DNA from: CAVOJY01 sp963696405
GTDB taxonomy: Bacteria > Chloroflexota > Limnocylindria > Limnocylindrales > CSP1-4
NCBI GenBank assembly: GCA_963696405.1
Contig: CAVOJY010000006.1
Location: 62,001-126,000 of the forward strand
Reading direction: 5' to 3'
Length of the DNA stretch: 64,000 nucleotides
The translations under genes were made by a program, and so were the position numbers. Under the pieces are notes generated by a model. That model saw only the letters and a program-made list of their open reading frames with translations. It ran no database searches and was not told the DNA's origin. How positions within the stretch are numbered: position 1 is the stretch's first letter; every line of letters starts with the position of its first letter. Below are positions 55,241 to 64,000 of the stretch, in pieces.

Positions 55241-56924
55241 TCAGTCGGCCAGGACTCGGTCGCGGATCGCCCTGAGTCGCTTCATCGGCGAGTCGCTGCC
55301 GCGACCGAAGTAGTCGTGGAGCCGGAGGTACTCCGCGTAGAGCTCGTCGTAGACGGCCCGGTGGGCGGGGTTGGGACGGTAGACATCGTCGCGGAGGCGC
55401 GCCATCCGACTCGATGCGTCCAGGATGGAGTCGTAGCCGCCGGCCGGCGGACCCGGCGGCAACCGCGCCGAACATGGCGGAGCCGAAGGCGGGCGCCTGG
55501 CTGGACGCCCCGACCTTGAACACCCGCCCCGTGATGTCGGCGTAGATCTGCATCAGCAGCCGGCTGCGGTCGGGCAGCCCGCCGCAGGCCACGACCTCGT
55601 TCACGGCGACGCCCTGCGACTCGAAGGCCTCGATGATCACCCGCGTGCCGAACGCCGTGGCCTCGATGAGGGCGCGGTAGATGTCCGGGGCCTTCGTCGA
55701 GAGGGTGGCGCCGACGAGAAGCCCGGAGAGGTCCACGTCCACCAGGATCGAGCGGTTGCCGTTCCACCAGTCGAGCGCCAGGAGGCCCGACTCGCCCGGT
55801 CGCAACTTCGCCGCCTCCGACTCGAGGAGGCCATGAAGGCGGATGCCCTGGCGGGCGGCCGCCTCGTGGTACTCCGGCGGCACGGCGTTGTCCACGAACC
55901 AGGCGAAGATGTCGCCCACCCCCGACTGACCCGCCTCGAAGCCGAACAGCCCGGGGATGATGCCATCCTCCACGACGCCGCACATCCCCTCGACCTCGGC
56001 CGTCCGCGTGCCGAGCACCATGTGGCAGATGCTCGTGCCCATGATCGCCACCATGCGGCCGGGCTCGGTCACGGTCACCGCCGGGACCGAGACGTGGGCG
56101 TCGACGTTGGCGACCGCCACGGCTGTCCCCGGGCGCAGGCCGGTCCATCCGGCGGCCTGCGCGGTCAGCCCCCCGGCCCGCCCGCCGATCGGCACGATGT
56201 TCCGCGACATCTTCTCGCCGATGACACCCTCGAGGCGGGGGTCGAGGGCCCGGAAGTAGTCGTCGGGCGGGAAGCCGTCCGCCTTCGACCAGATCGCCTT
56301 GTAGCCGGCGGTGCAGCTGTTGCGGGTCTCGACGCCGGTCAGCTGCCACACGACCCAGTCGGCCGCCTCGATCAGGCGGTCGGCCGCCCGGTAGACCCCG
56401 GGAGCCTCGTCGAGGATCTGCAGGGTCTTGGCGAAGAACCACTCGGACGAGATTTTGCCGCCGTAGCGGGGCAGCCACTTCTCCCCGCGCTCACGGGCCA
56501 CCGCATTGATGCGGTCCGCCTCCGGCTGGGCGGCGTGGTGCTTCCAGAGCTTCACCCAGGAATGGGGCTGCCGGCGGTACTCGGGGATGGTGCACAGGGG
56601 GGTGCCATCCGCGGCCGCGGGCATCATGGTGCAGGCGGTGAAATCGATCCCTACCCCGATCACGTCGGCGGCATCCACGTGCGCCTGCGCAAGCACCTCG
56701 GGCACGGTCGTCTGGAAGGTGCGGATGTAGTCCTCGGGATCCTGCAGGGCCCACTCCGGTCCCAGCCGCACGTCGTCGTCGGGTGCCGGCAGGTGCTCGT
56801 CAATCACCCCGTTCCGGTATTCGTACACCGCCGTGGCCAGTTCCCGGCCGGTCGCCACCTCGACCAGCACCGCCCGACCCGACTCGGTGCCGAAATCGAC
56901 CCCGACCGCGTACCTGGCTCCCAT
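55241..56924 (-). CDS. araB: Ribulokinase-like FGGY carbohydrate kinase (one frameshift)
   Basis: An FGGY-family kinase of about 560 residues most like ribulokinase AraB. VGVDFGTESGRAVLVE is the N-terminal phosphate-1 loop; GVGIDFTACTMMP and DGTPLCTIPEYRRQPHSW are AraB-type, and LPDRSRLLMQIYADITGR is in the C-terminal nucleotide domain. An extra G near 55455 shifts the last ~70 residues (PPAGGYDSILDASSRMAR ... PMKRLRAIRDRVLAD). ATG 56924 follows GAAGGGGAG. It is divergent from araD, and would phosphorylate L-ribulose; araA is not in the window. Confidence 0.85.
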
Positions 56925-57074
56925 GTGCTCCCCTTCCGATGCTGCTCTGCCGGTGCTGCTCTGCCGGTGGGTCTGCCGCGGCCTCGTGGGCGCCGTGCCC
57001 GGCAGGGTGAGCATGGCACAAGCTGCCCGCGTCAGTTCGGGTAGAGTGCGCTGCAGCGCTCACAGGGAGGATCC

Positions 57075-57779
57075 ATGCGGTACAGGGAACTGCGAGAGCG
57101 GGTGCTTGCGGCCAACCTCGAGCTGGTGAGGGCGGGCCTTGTCGTGCTCTCCTTCGGCAACGCCAGCGCGGTCGACCGGGAAGCGGGCGTGGTGGCGATC
57201 AAGCCCTCCGGCGTGGCCTACGGGCGCCTCCGCCCCAAGGACATCGTGATCCTCGGCCTCGCCGACGGGGAGGTCGTCGAGGGAACCCGCCGGCCCTCCT
57301 CCGACACGCCCACCCACCGGGTCCTGTACGAGGCCTTCCCCGCGATCGGCGGGATCGTCCACACTCACTCCGTGTGTGCCACGGCGTGGGCCCAGGCCCG
57401 CCGCGAGCTGCCCTGCTTCGGCACCACCCACGCCGATCACTTCCACGGCCCGGTCCCGGTCACCCGGCACCTCTCCCCCGAGGAGATCGCCGAGGAGTAC
57501 GAGACGAACACCGGGCGCGTCATCGCCGAGCGCTTCGCGGCAGACGGGCTCGATCCCCTCGAGGTGCCGGCCGTCCTCGACGCGAGCCACGGCCCCTTCG
57601 CCTGGGGGAGCACGGTCGAGGAGGCCCTGGAGAACGCCATCGCGCTCGAGGCCATCGCCGCCATGGCCATCCACACCGTGGCCCTCGACGCGTCGGCTCG
57701 GGCTATCCCGCAGGAACTCCTGGACAAGCACTTCCGGCGCAAGCACGGTCCCGGCGCCTACTACGGCCAGCCGGGCTGA
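57075..57779 (+). CDS. araD: L-ribulose-5-phosphate 4-epimerase-like class II aldolase
   Basis: A 234-residue AraD-type epimerase that converts L-ribulose-5-phosphate to D-xylulose-5-phosphate. LSFGNASAVDREAGVVAIKPSG is the substrate-binding start, GIVHTHSVCATAWAQA carries the metal-binding His pair and PCFGTTHADHF the third His region; EYETNTGRVI and the tail RRKHGPGAYYGQ are typical. GGGAGGATCC precedes ATG 57075. It is divergent from the araB-like kinase with a 150-bp shared promoter region, consistent with a pentose pathway pair. Confidence 0.92.
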   Translation: MRYRELRERVLAANLELVRAGLVVLSFGNASAVDREAGVVAIKPSGVAYGRLRPKDIVILGLADGEVVEGTRRPSSDTPTHRVLYEAFPAIGGIVHTHSVCATAWAQARRELPCFGTTHADHFHGPVPVTRHLSPEEIAEEYETNTGRVIAERFAADGLDPLEVPAVLDASHGPFAWGSTVEEALENAIALEAIAAMAIHTVALDASARAIPQELLDKHFRRKHGPGAYYGQPG

Positions 57780-57801
57780 GGGAGCCGCACAGGAGCGACC
57801 C

Positions 57802-58285
57802 ATGCCCCAGCCTGTTCGGCTGATCCTGGCCACGATGCTTGCGGCCGCGTGCGCAGGTCCAGCGGCTACACCGGGACCCACTGCGACCCCGAGCCCGGCA
57901 CCGACGCCCGCCGCGACGCCGGCACCGTCAGCGGCCGCACCCCTCGGTTCAATCGCGCCCGCCGAGGCCGACGCACTGCGCAAGCTCGCCTTCGCCTACT
58001 GGGACGCGTACAACAGGTACGACATCGACACGGTCCTGTCGTACCTGGAGCCGGGCGAGCGCGCGAAGCGGGAGGCGGGGATCCGCGACGAGATCAGGCG
58101 GCTCAAGACGTTCGGCGTGAAGCTGGGGATGAGCGAGACGAGCCCGCCCGCGCTCAGCGCACCGGATACGGGCGAGATGCTGATGACGATGAACGAGCCC
58201 CTGGGCTCGCGGACCATGAAGATGGTCTTCCTGCACAGGGACGGCCAAGTGGTGGGTCATCGCGGCGGACGAGGTGCCCAGGTAA
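57802..58285 (+). CDS. Small lipoprotein (one frameshift)
   Basis: About 160 residues. MPQPVRLILATMLAAAC ends in a lipobox (AAAC) followed by an Ala/Pro/Thr linker, then SIAPAEADALRKLAFAYWDAYNRYDIDTVLSYLEP, an NTF2-like helix pattern, and EEIRRLKTFGVKLGMSE-like sequence. An extra base near 58250 shifts the last ~14 residues (KWWVIAADEVPR, stop TAA 58285). NTF2-like calcium/ligand-binding folds often end this way. It lies 22 nt after araD; GGAGCGACC may be its ribosome-binding site. Confidence 0.65.
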
Positions 58286-58433
58286 CCCCGTCCCCCGCGA
58301 AACCATCTGGCTACTGGATTTCGCGCTCGATCCCTGTCACTATCCTGCTGTACGTAGGGCGGATGCGAGTCAAGGGGCGCATCCGGCTACCGCGCGCTTC
58401 TACGACACACCCCGACCTTGAGGGAGTCGCCGC

Positions 58434-61400
58434 ATGTCCCGAACCGTCCCGCGCCGGCTCGGCACGTTTGTCGCCGCGCTGCTTCTCGTCGCGAGCGGCT
58501 TCCCGGCGAGCGTCCCGCCGGCGGCCGCGCTCTCCGCGACGGTCGTCGTCAGCCAGGTCTACGGGGGCGGCGGGAACACCGGCGCGCCGTACCGCAACGA
58601 CTACGTCGAGCTGTTCAACCGGGGCACCGTCTCCGCCTCCCTGGCCGGATGGTCGGTGCAGTACGCGTCTGCGACGGGCACGGGCAACTTCAGCTCGAAC
58701 CCTATCGCTGCGCTCTCCGGGTCGTTGGCTCCGGGCCAGTACTACCTCGTGCAGCTGGCCTCCGGGGGCGCCACGGGCGTGCTCCTCCCGACGCCCGACG
58801 CGACCGGCACCGCCAACATGGCGGGAACGGGCGGCAAGGTCGCCCTGGTCAACACGACGACCGGGCTCGCCTGCAACGGCGGCTCGACCCCGTGTACGCC
58901 TGCCCAGCTCGCCACCATCGTGGACCTCATCGGCTGGGGCAACGCGAACTTCTTCGAGGGGGCCGTCGGGCCCACCACGTCGAACACGACCGCCGCGCTT
59001 CGCAACAGCGGCGGCTGCACCGAGACGGACAACAACGGGGCCGACTTCACCGCGGGATCGCCGAACCCGCGCAACACTGCGAGCCCGCTCAGCCCGTGCT
59101 CGACGCCGCCCACGGTAACCCTCCAGCCATCCGACCAGGCCGCCTGCGCCGGCTCGAGCGTCACCTTCAGCGCGGCGGCCTCCGGGTCGCCCGCCCCGAC
59201 TGCCCAGTGGCAGGAGAGTCCCGACGGCGGGGGTACCTGGGGCGACGTCACCGGGGCGGTCAACCCGTCCCTGACCTTCGTCGCCTCCGCCCCCCAGGCG
59301 GGATACCGGTACCGGGCCGTCTTCACCAACGCGTCCGGCACCGCGACCTCGAACGCGGCGACGCTCACGGTGAACACGCCACCGGCGGTCACCACCCCGC
59401 CCCTCGACCAGGCCGTCGGCGACGGACAGACGGCCACCTTCAGCGCGGCGGCCAACGGGTCGCCCGTCCCCACCGTCCAGTGGCAGGAGAGCGTCGCGGG
59501 CGGCGCGACCTGGGCCGACATCCCGGGAGCCACGAGCAGCCCGCTCACCTTCACGGCGGCAATCACCCAGACGGGCAACCGCTACCGGGCAGTCTTCACG
59601 AACACCTGCGGCACCGACACCACGAGCGTAGCGACCCTCACGGTGAGCATCCCACCGATCGTCATCAGCCAGGTCTACGGTGGCGGTGGGAACGTCGGCG
59701 CAACGCTCAAGAACGACTTCATCGAGCTCTTCAACCGGGGAACGACGACCGTTTCGTTGACAGGCTGGTCGGTGCAGTACGCCTCGACCACCGGCGTGAC
59801 CTGGTTCAGGACCAACCTTGCGGGCAGCATCGCGCCAGGCCAGTACTACCTGGTCCGCGAGGCGCAGGGAGCCGGCGGCACCGTGGACCTGCCGACACCC
59901 GACGCCATCGGGGTGATACCGGTGGACCAGGCGGCCGCGAAGGTCGTCCTCGTCGCCAACCAGACGACCATCTCGACCGGGACGGTCTGTCCCACGGGCT
60001 CCTGGATCGTCGACCTGGTGGGTTACGGTGCGGGGACCAACTGCTTCGAGGGCACAGGACCGGCACCGACCATCTCGAACCCAACCGCCGCCCTGCGCCT
60101 CGGCGAAGGCTGCATCGATACGAACAGCAACGCGGCGGACTTCGCCGTTGGAGCCCCGAACCCGCGGAACACGGCGAGCCCGCTTAACTCCTGCACGGCT
60201 CCCGCGGTTACCACCCAGCCCCTCGACCAGGCTGTCTGCACGGGCTCCAGCGTCACCTTCAGCGCGGCGGCCTCGGGGTCGCCGGCCCCGACCGTGCAGT
60301 GGCAGGAGAGCAGCGACGGCGGCTCGGTCTGGGGCGACATCCCGGGTGCCACGAGCGGCTCGCTCACCTTCACCGCCGTGGCCTCCCAGGCGGGCTATCG
60401 CTACCGGGCCGTCTTTACCAACGCCCTCGGGACGGCCACTTCCGATGCGGCGACGCTTACCGTGAATACCCCTCCCGCCGTCACCACCAACCCGAGTGAC
60501 CAGACCGTCAACGACGGCCAGACAGCCACCTTCAGCTCGACCGCCTCCGGGTCGCCGGCTCCGACCGTGCAGTGGCAGGAGAGCACCGACGGCGGCGCGA
60601 TCTGGGGCGACATCCCGGGGGCCGTGAATCCCTCGCTCACCTTCACGGCTTCGGCCTCGCAGACGGGGTACCGCTACCACGCGGTCTTCACCAATACCTG
60701 CGGAACGGCCACCACGAACCCGGCTACGCTCACGGTGAACACCCAACCCACCGTGACGATCCAGCCCCTCGACCAGACCGTCTGCACCGGTTCAGGCGTC
60801 ACGTTCAGCGCAGCCGCTTCCGGGTCGCCCGCCCCGACCGTGCAGTGGCAGGAGAGCACCGACGGCGGCTCGGTCTGGGGCGACGTCCCGGGTGCCACCA
60901 GCGCCTCATTCAGCTTCACCGCCTTGGCCTCGCAGACGGGCTATCGCTACCGTGCGGTCTTTGCCAACGTCGCCGGGACGGCGACCTCCGGTGCGGCGAC
61001 GCTCACGGTGAACACCCCGCCCGCGATCACGACCCAGCCCGTCGACCTGACGGTCGGTGACGGCCAGTCGGCCACCTTCAACTCGGCCGCCTCGGGGTCG
61101 CCGACCCCGACTGTGCAGTGGCAGGAGAGCACGACGGCGGCACGATCTGGGGCGACGTCCCGGGTGCCACGAGCCGCTTCGCTCACCTTCACCGCCACGC
61201 TCACCCAGACCGGGTACCGCTACCACGCCGTCTTCACCAACACCTGCGGCAGCGCCACGAGCGACCCGGCCACGCTCACGGTCATGCCGATCGCGGTGAT
61301 GCCCCCGACCCTGCCGGACGCGTCGCAGGGCGTGCCCTACAGCCAGACACTCTCGGCGGCCAACGGGACCCCCCCGTACACCTTTGCCGTGACCGCGGGC

Positions 61401-61952
61401 ACCCTGCCGACGGGATTGACGCTCTCCGCCGGAGGTGTCCTCTCCGGCACACCCACTGGCGCCGGCATCTTCACGTTCACCATCACCGCGACCGACTCCA
61501 ACGGCCGGTCGGGCAGCAGGAGCTACACCCTCGCCGTCCGGTACGGCTTCTCCGGCTTCTTCTGGCCGGTGCGGAACCCGCCGGCCGTCAACGTGGTCTT
61601 TGCAGGCAGCCTGCTGTCCATGCCGTTCAGCCTGGGGGGCTACCAGGGGACCGGCATCTTCGCCGCCGGCATGCCGTCGTCGCAGCCGGTTTCCTGCTCG
61701 ACGCTCGAGCCGCTCGGCCCGCTCACGCCGACGCGTCCACCCGGTGCGAGTGGCCTCATGCACATCCCCCTGGTCAAGGTATACAAGTACCTCTGGATGA
61801 CCGACTGGTCGTGGGGCGGGACCTGCCGGGCCTTCGTCATGACGCTGAAGGACGGCACGACCCACGCGGCCTACTTCCGTTTCGTCCCCCTGGTCGGCGG
61901 ACCGTACCCACCCGGTCCCTGCCACGGAACGACGCCGGCCTGCCCGCGGTAG
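58434..61952 (+). CDS. Large exoprotein with lamin-tail domains and Ig-like repeats
   Basis: A 1,172-residue secreted protein. After a signal peptide (LGTFVAALLLVASGFPASVPPAAA) come a lamin-tail domain (VVVSQVYGGGGNTGAPYRNDYVELFN, residues ~35-220), two Ig-like repeats, a second lamin-tail domain (~405-580), four more Ig-like repeats (consensus TVQWQESTDGGxxWGDIPGA ... YRYRAVFTN), then a putative Ig (He_PIG) domain and a C-terminal domain. LTD domains occur in secreted nucleases and surface proteins; no nuclease site is visible here. Two compensating indels (about 61129 and 61178) put 16 residues out of frame in the sixth Ig repeat. ATG 58434 is used. Confidence 0.83.
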   Translation: MSRTVPRRLGTFVAALLLVASGFPASVPPAAALSATVVVSQVYGGGGNTGAPYRNDYVELFNRGTVSASLAGWSVQYASATGTGNFSSNPIAALSGSLAPGQYYLVQLASGGATGVLLPTPDATGTANMAGTGGKVALVNTTTGLACNGGSTPCTPAQLATIVDLIGWGNANFFEGAVGPTTSNTTAALRNSGGCTETDNNGADFTAGSPNPRNTASPLSPCSTPPTVTLQPSDQAACAGSSVTFSAAASGSPAPTAQWQESPDGGGTWGDVTGAVNPSLTFVASAPQAGYRYRAVFTNASGTATSNAATLTVNTPPAVTTPPLDQAVGDGQTATFSAAANGSPVPTVQWQESVAGGATWADIPGATSSPLTFTAAITQTGNRYRAVFTNTCGTDTTSVATLTVSIPPIVISQVYGGGGNVGATLKNDFIELFNRGTTTVSLTGWSVQYASTTGVTWFRTNLAGSIAPGQYYLVREAQGAGGTVDLPTPDAIGVIPVDQAAAKVVLVANQTTISTGTVCPTGSWIVDLVGYGAGTNCFEGTGPAPTISNPTAALRLGEGCIDTNSNAADFAVGAPNPRNTASPLNSCTAPAVTTQPLDQAVCTGSSVTFSAAASGSPAPTVQWQESSDGGSVWGDIPGATSGSLTFTAVASQAGYRYRAVFTNALGTATSDAATLTVNTPPAVTTNPSDQTVNDGQTATFSSTASGSPAPTVQWQESTDGGAIWGDIPGAVNPSLTFTASASQTGYRYHAVFTNTCGTATTNPATLTVNTQPTVTIQPLDQTVCTGSGVTFSAAASGSPAPTVQWQESTDGGSVWGDVPGATSASFSFTALASQTGYRYRAVFANVAGTATSGAATLTVNTPPAITTQPVDLTVGDGQSATFNSAASGSPTPTVQWQESTTAARSGATSRVPRAASLTFTATLTQTGYRYHAVFTNTCGSATSDPATLTVMPIAVMPPTLPDASQGVPYSQTLSAANGTPPYTFAVTAGTLPTGLTLSAGGVLSGTPTGAGIFTFTITATDSNGRSGSRSYTLAVRYGFSGFFWPVRNPPAVNVVFAGSLLSMPFSLGGYQGTGIFAAGMPSSQPVSCSTLEPLGPLTPTRPPGASGLMHIPLVKVYKYLWMTDWSWGGTCRAFVMTLKDGTTHAAYFRFVPLVGGPYPPGPCHGTTPACPR

Positions 61953-62079
61953 ATTCGGCCCGTACCTGGAGGCGTGAACCACGGCAAGCCCAGGCGATCC
62001 CGGATCACCCGGCCACCGCGGACCATCAGGCCGTCGAGGTCGTGCCCGACCCCTGAAGGTCGGCCTGATCCTGCCGACG

Positions 62080-62967
62080 ATGGTTGGCGAGTCGCTGGGG
62101 GCGCCCCTTGGCTGGCGCGAACACCTGGCGCTTGCCCAGGCGGCCGAGGCCGCAGGTTTCGACTCGCTCTGGATCGCCGACGAACTCCTCTACGAGTTCG
62201 ACGATGCGCCGCCGGTGGCATGGTGGGAATGCTGGACGATGCTGGCGGCGGTGGGCGCGGCGACAACGCGGGTGGAACTGGGGACGTTCGTCACCTGCAC
62301 GAACTACCGCAACCCGGCCCTGGTGGCGAAGATGGCCGCCACGGTCGACGAGATCAGCGGCGGTCGGCTCGTGCTCGGCCTGGGCGCCGGCTGGTCGGAA
62401 CGGCAGTTCCGCACCTTCGGCTATCCCGCGGATCACCTCCTCGGCCGGTTCGAAGAGGCGCTGGCCGTCATCCTCGGGCTGCTGCGCGACGGTCGGGTCA
62501 CCTTCGAGGGTCGCTACTACCAGGCACAGGACGCCGAACTCCTCCCGGCCGGACCTCGGCCCGGTGGCATCCCGATCATGCTCGGTGGTGGGAGCGGGCG
62601 GATGATGCGCCTGGCGGCCCGGCACGCAGAGGGCTGGAACGCGTTCCTCATCGGCGGTGACTGCTCCCCCGATCACGTGTCATCCCTCCTCGCGCGGCTC
62701 GATGAAGCGTGCGCAACCGAAGGGCGCGACCCTGCGACGCTGGAGCGCTCCGCCGGGGTGATGGTCGCCTTCTCCGACGATCCCTACCTGGTGGGGCCGG
62801 CCGACTGGACGCACGGTGCCCTTCGAGGCACCCCGGCTCAGCTCGCCGAGCAGCTGCGCGTTCTGGCCGGCATCGGACTCGGGCATCTCCAGCTCGGGAT
62901 CTCGCCACCCACGCCCGGGGCGGTCGAGGAGTTCGGCCGGGTGCTGGAGCTGCTGGACGCCGGCTGA
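62080..62967 (+). CDS. Luciferase-like (LLM) F420/flavin-dependent oxidoreductase
   Basis: A ~295-residue TIM-barrel oxidoreductase of the luciferase-like monooxygenase superfamily, F420-dependent class. LAQAAEAAGFDSLWIADELL, TRVELGTFVTCTNYRNPALVAKMAATVDEISGGRLVLGLGAGW and YPADHLLGRFEEALAVI are canonical. The typical first strand (LKVGLILPT) is encoded just upstream in the same frame from 62053, but has no ATG/GTG; either a CTG start at 62053 is used or an indel hides the true start (GTG 61974 in another frame). ATG 62080 is therefore a minimal start. Confidence 0.85.
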   Translation: MVGESLGAPLGWREHLALAQAAEAAGFDSLWIADELLYEFDDAPPVAWWECWTMLAAVGAATTRVELGTFVTCTNYRNPALVAKMAATVDEISGGRLVLGLGAGWSERQFRTFGYPADHLLGRFEEALAVILGLLRDGRVTFEGRYYQAQDAELLPAGPRPGGIPIMLGGGSGRMMRLAARHAEGWNAFLIGGDCSPDHVSSLLARLDEACATEGRDPATLERSAGVMVAFSDDPYLVGPADWTHGALRGTPAQLAEQLRVLAGIGLGHLQLGISPPTPGAVEEFGRVLELLDAG

Positions 62968-63005
62968 CCGAGAGCCTGCGATAGCGGAGACCATCCGGCC
63001 CGCGA

Positions 63006-63069
63006 TGCGCGGCGTGCCAGGGCAATCCGGCGCGCGCTGCGCGGCGTGCCAGGGCAATCCGGCGCGCCT
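63006..63069. repeat. 32-bp tandem duplication
   Basis: Two nearly perfect copies of a 32-bp unit (TGCGCGGCGTGCCAGGGCAA...), 63006-63037 and 63038-63069, in the spacer before the last gene. The unit contains a GGCGTGCC inner palindrome-like core. A TATGAT -10-like hexamer follows at 63084-63089. Confidence 0.8.
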
Positions 63070-63147
63070 CCTCGGGCGAAAGGGTATGATCCCCGGCTTT
63101 CGCCGGCGATCCCCAGGCGACCCGCAACCCGAAGAGAGACCGAGCCA

Positions 63148-64000
63148 TGAACCAACCAGCCATCTTCGCGGAGGGCCTCCGCAAGTCCTACGGTGACGTC
63201 CACGCCCTCAAGGGCATCGACCTCGCCGTCCAGAACGGCACGATCCTTGGCCTTCTGGGCCCGAACGGCGCCGGCAAGACCACGGCCGTCCGCATTCTCG
63301 CGACGCTCCTCCGGCCGGACGCCGGTCGGGCGACCGTTGCCGGCTACGACGTCGTCCGCCAGGCCGCCGATCTCCGCACGGTGATCGGCCTCTCCGGCCA
63401 GTTCGCAGCCGTGGACGAGAACCTCAGCGGCCGCGAGAACCTGCGGCTCGTGGGCTTCCTCTATCACCTGGGCATGCGGGAGGCGGGGGCGCGCGCCGAC
63501 GAGCTGCTCCGGACATTCGACCTGGTCGAAGCCGCGGACCGACCGGCTAAGACCTACTCCGGCGGCATGCGGAGACGCCTCGATCTCGCGGCGAGCCTCG
63601 TCGCCAGGCCGCGGGTGCTCTTCCTCGACGAGCCCACCACGGGCCTCGACCCGCGAAGCCGCCTCGGCATGTGGGACGTCATCGCGGGCGTCGTCGCTGA
63701 CGGGACAACGATCCTCCTCACCACCCAGTACCTGGAGGAGGCGGACCAGCTCGCCGACCGCATCGCGGTCATCGACAGCGGTCTGCTCATCGCCGAAGGG
63801 ACCGCCGACGAGCTCAAGACCCGTCTCGGGGCGGACGTGATCGACGTACGGCTGGCCGACGGCTCCGCCATGGGCGAAGCCTTCGAGCTGCTGCGCTCGG
63901 TCGCGACCTCGGAACCGAAGATCGAGCCGCACGTCAACCGGATCACGCTTCCGGTCGGCGACGGCGCGAGCGTCCTGTCCGAGGTAGTCCGGCGAATCGA
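63148..64000 (+). CDS. ABC transporter ATP-binding protein, DrrA type (3' end outside window)
   Basis: The first 284 residues of a DrrA-like ABC ATPase; the frame is open to the window end. Walker A GPNGAGKTTAV near residue 42, Q-loop GLSGQFAAVDENLSG, signature TYSGGMRRRLDLA near 140, Walker B VLFLDEPTTGLDPRS and switch LLTTQYLEEAD are complete. The C-terminal domain (EGTADELKTRLGADVIDV) is typical of daunorubicin-type exporters. ATG 63148 has GAAGAGAGACC upstream. Its permease is expected downstream of the window. Confidence 0.92.

Overview
The window looks like two unrelated pieces of bacterial DNA joined at about 11,171-11,180. Left piece (1-11.17 kb): moderate GC with A/T-rich spacers and intact genes. 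It holds a phosphoketolase / class I aldolase / P-type ATPase run on the + strand, then a leftward pxpABC (5-oxoprolinase) operon and the C-terminal half of ribosomal protein S9. Gene content and the S9 tail recall Desulfuromonadales/Geobacter-type bacteria (low confidence). At the join an S9 gene without its N-terminus meets a YHS-domain gene without its C-terminus, as expected of a chimeric contig.

Right piece (11.18-64 kb): very GC-rich, with Pro/Thr-rich surface proteins, GTG/TTG starts, several IS elements and many single-base frameshifts. It suits a Chloroflexota-like organism (inferred from style and gene content). Its metabolic core, 16.5-26.7 kb, is hdrC-hdrB-hdrA-mvhD-mvhG-mvhA plus a hydrogenase maturation protease and hypA: an electron-bifurcating heterodisulfide reductase/[NiFe]-hydrogenase of the HdrABC-MvhADG type. 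Before it lie a TraR/DksA-like gene, SRPBCC and LOG-family proteins, a MarP-like membrane serine protease and a complete IS3 element with a 3-bp target duplication.

26.7-40 kb is an accessory zone. An IS630 element sits exactly on the overlapping stop codons of hypA and a phosphotriesterase-like gene. A tRNA-Gly follows, then a lipoprotein gene split by an IS21 remnant, a roughly 3.9-kb gene for an NHL-propeller/LysM/HAF surface protein, a YVTN-like propeller protein and a second IS3-type element. Four leftward genes here and at 47 kb share an upstream element: a TTGAC/TATACC-type promoter followed by a conserved leader whose central stem shows compensatory base changes. This is the best candidate for an undescribed regulatory element.

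40-64 kb carries an MFS transporter, a polytopic glycosyltransferase-like protein, small hypothetical and DUF proteins, an intergenic region rich in hairpins and short repeats, an ABC exporter with a methyltransferase, a PDZ membrane protein, divergent araB/araD-like genes, a lamin-tail/Ig-repeat exoprotein, a luciferase-like oxidoreductase and a truncated ABC ATPase. Frameshifts in the right piece are mostly +1 and so probably sequence errors; frameshifted genes are given with their inferred full span.
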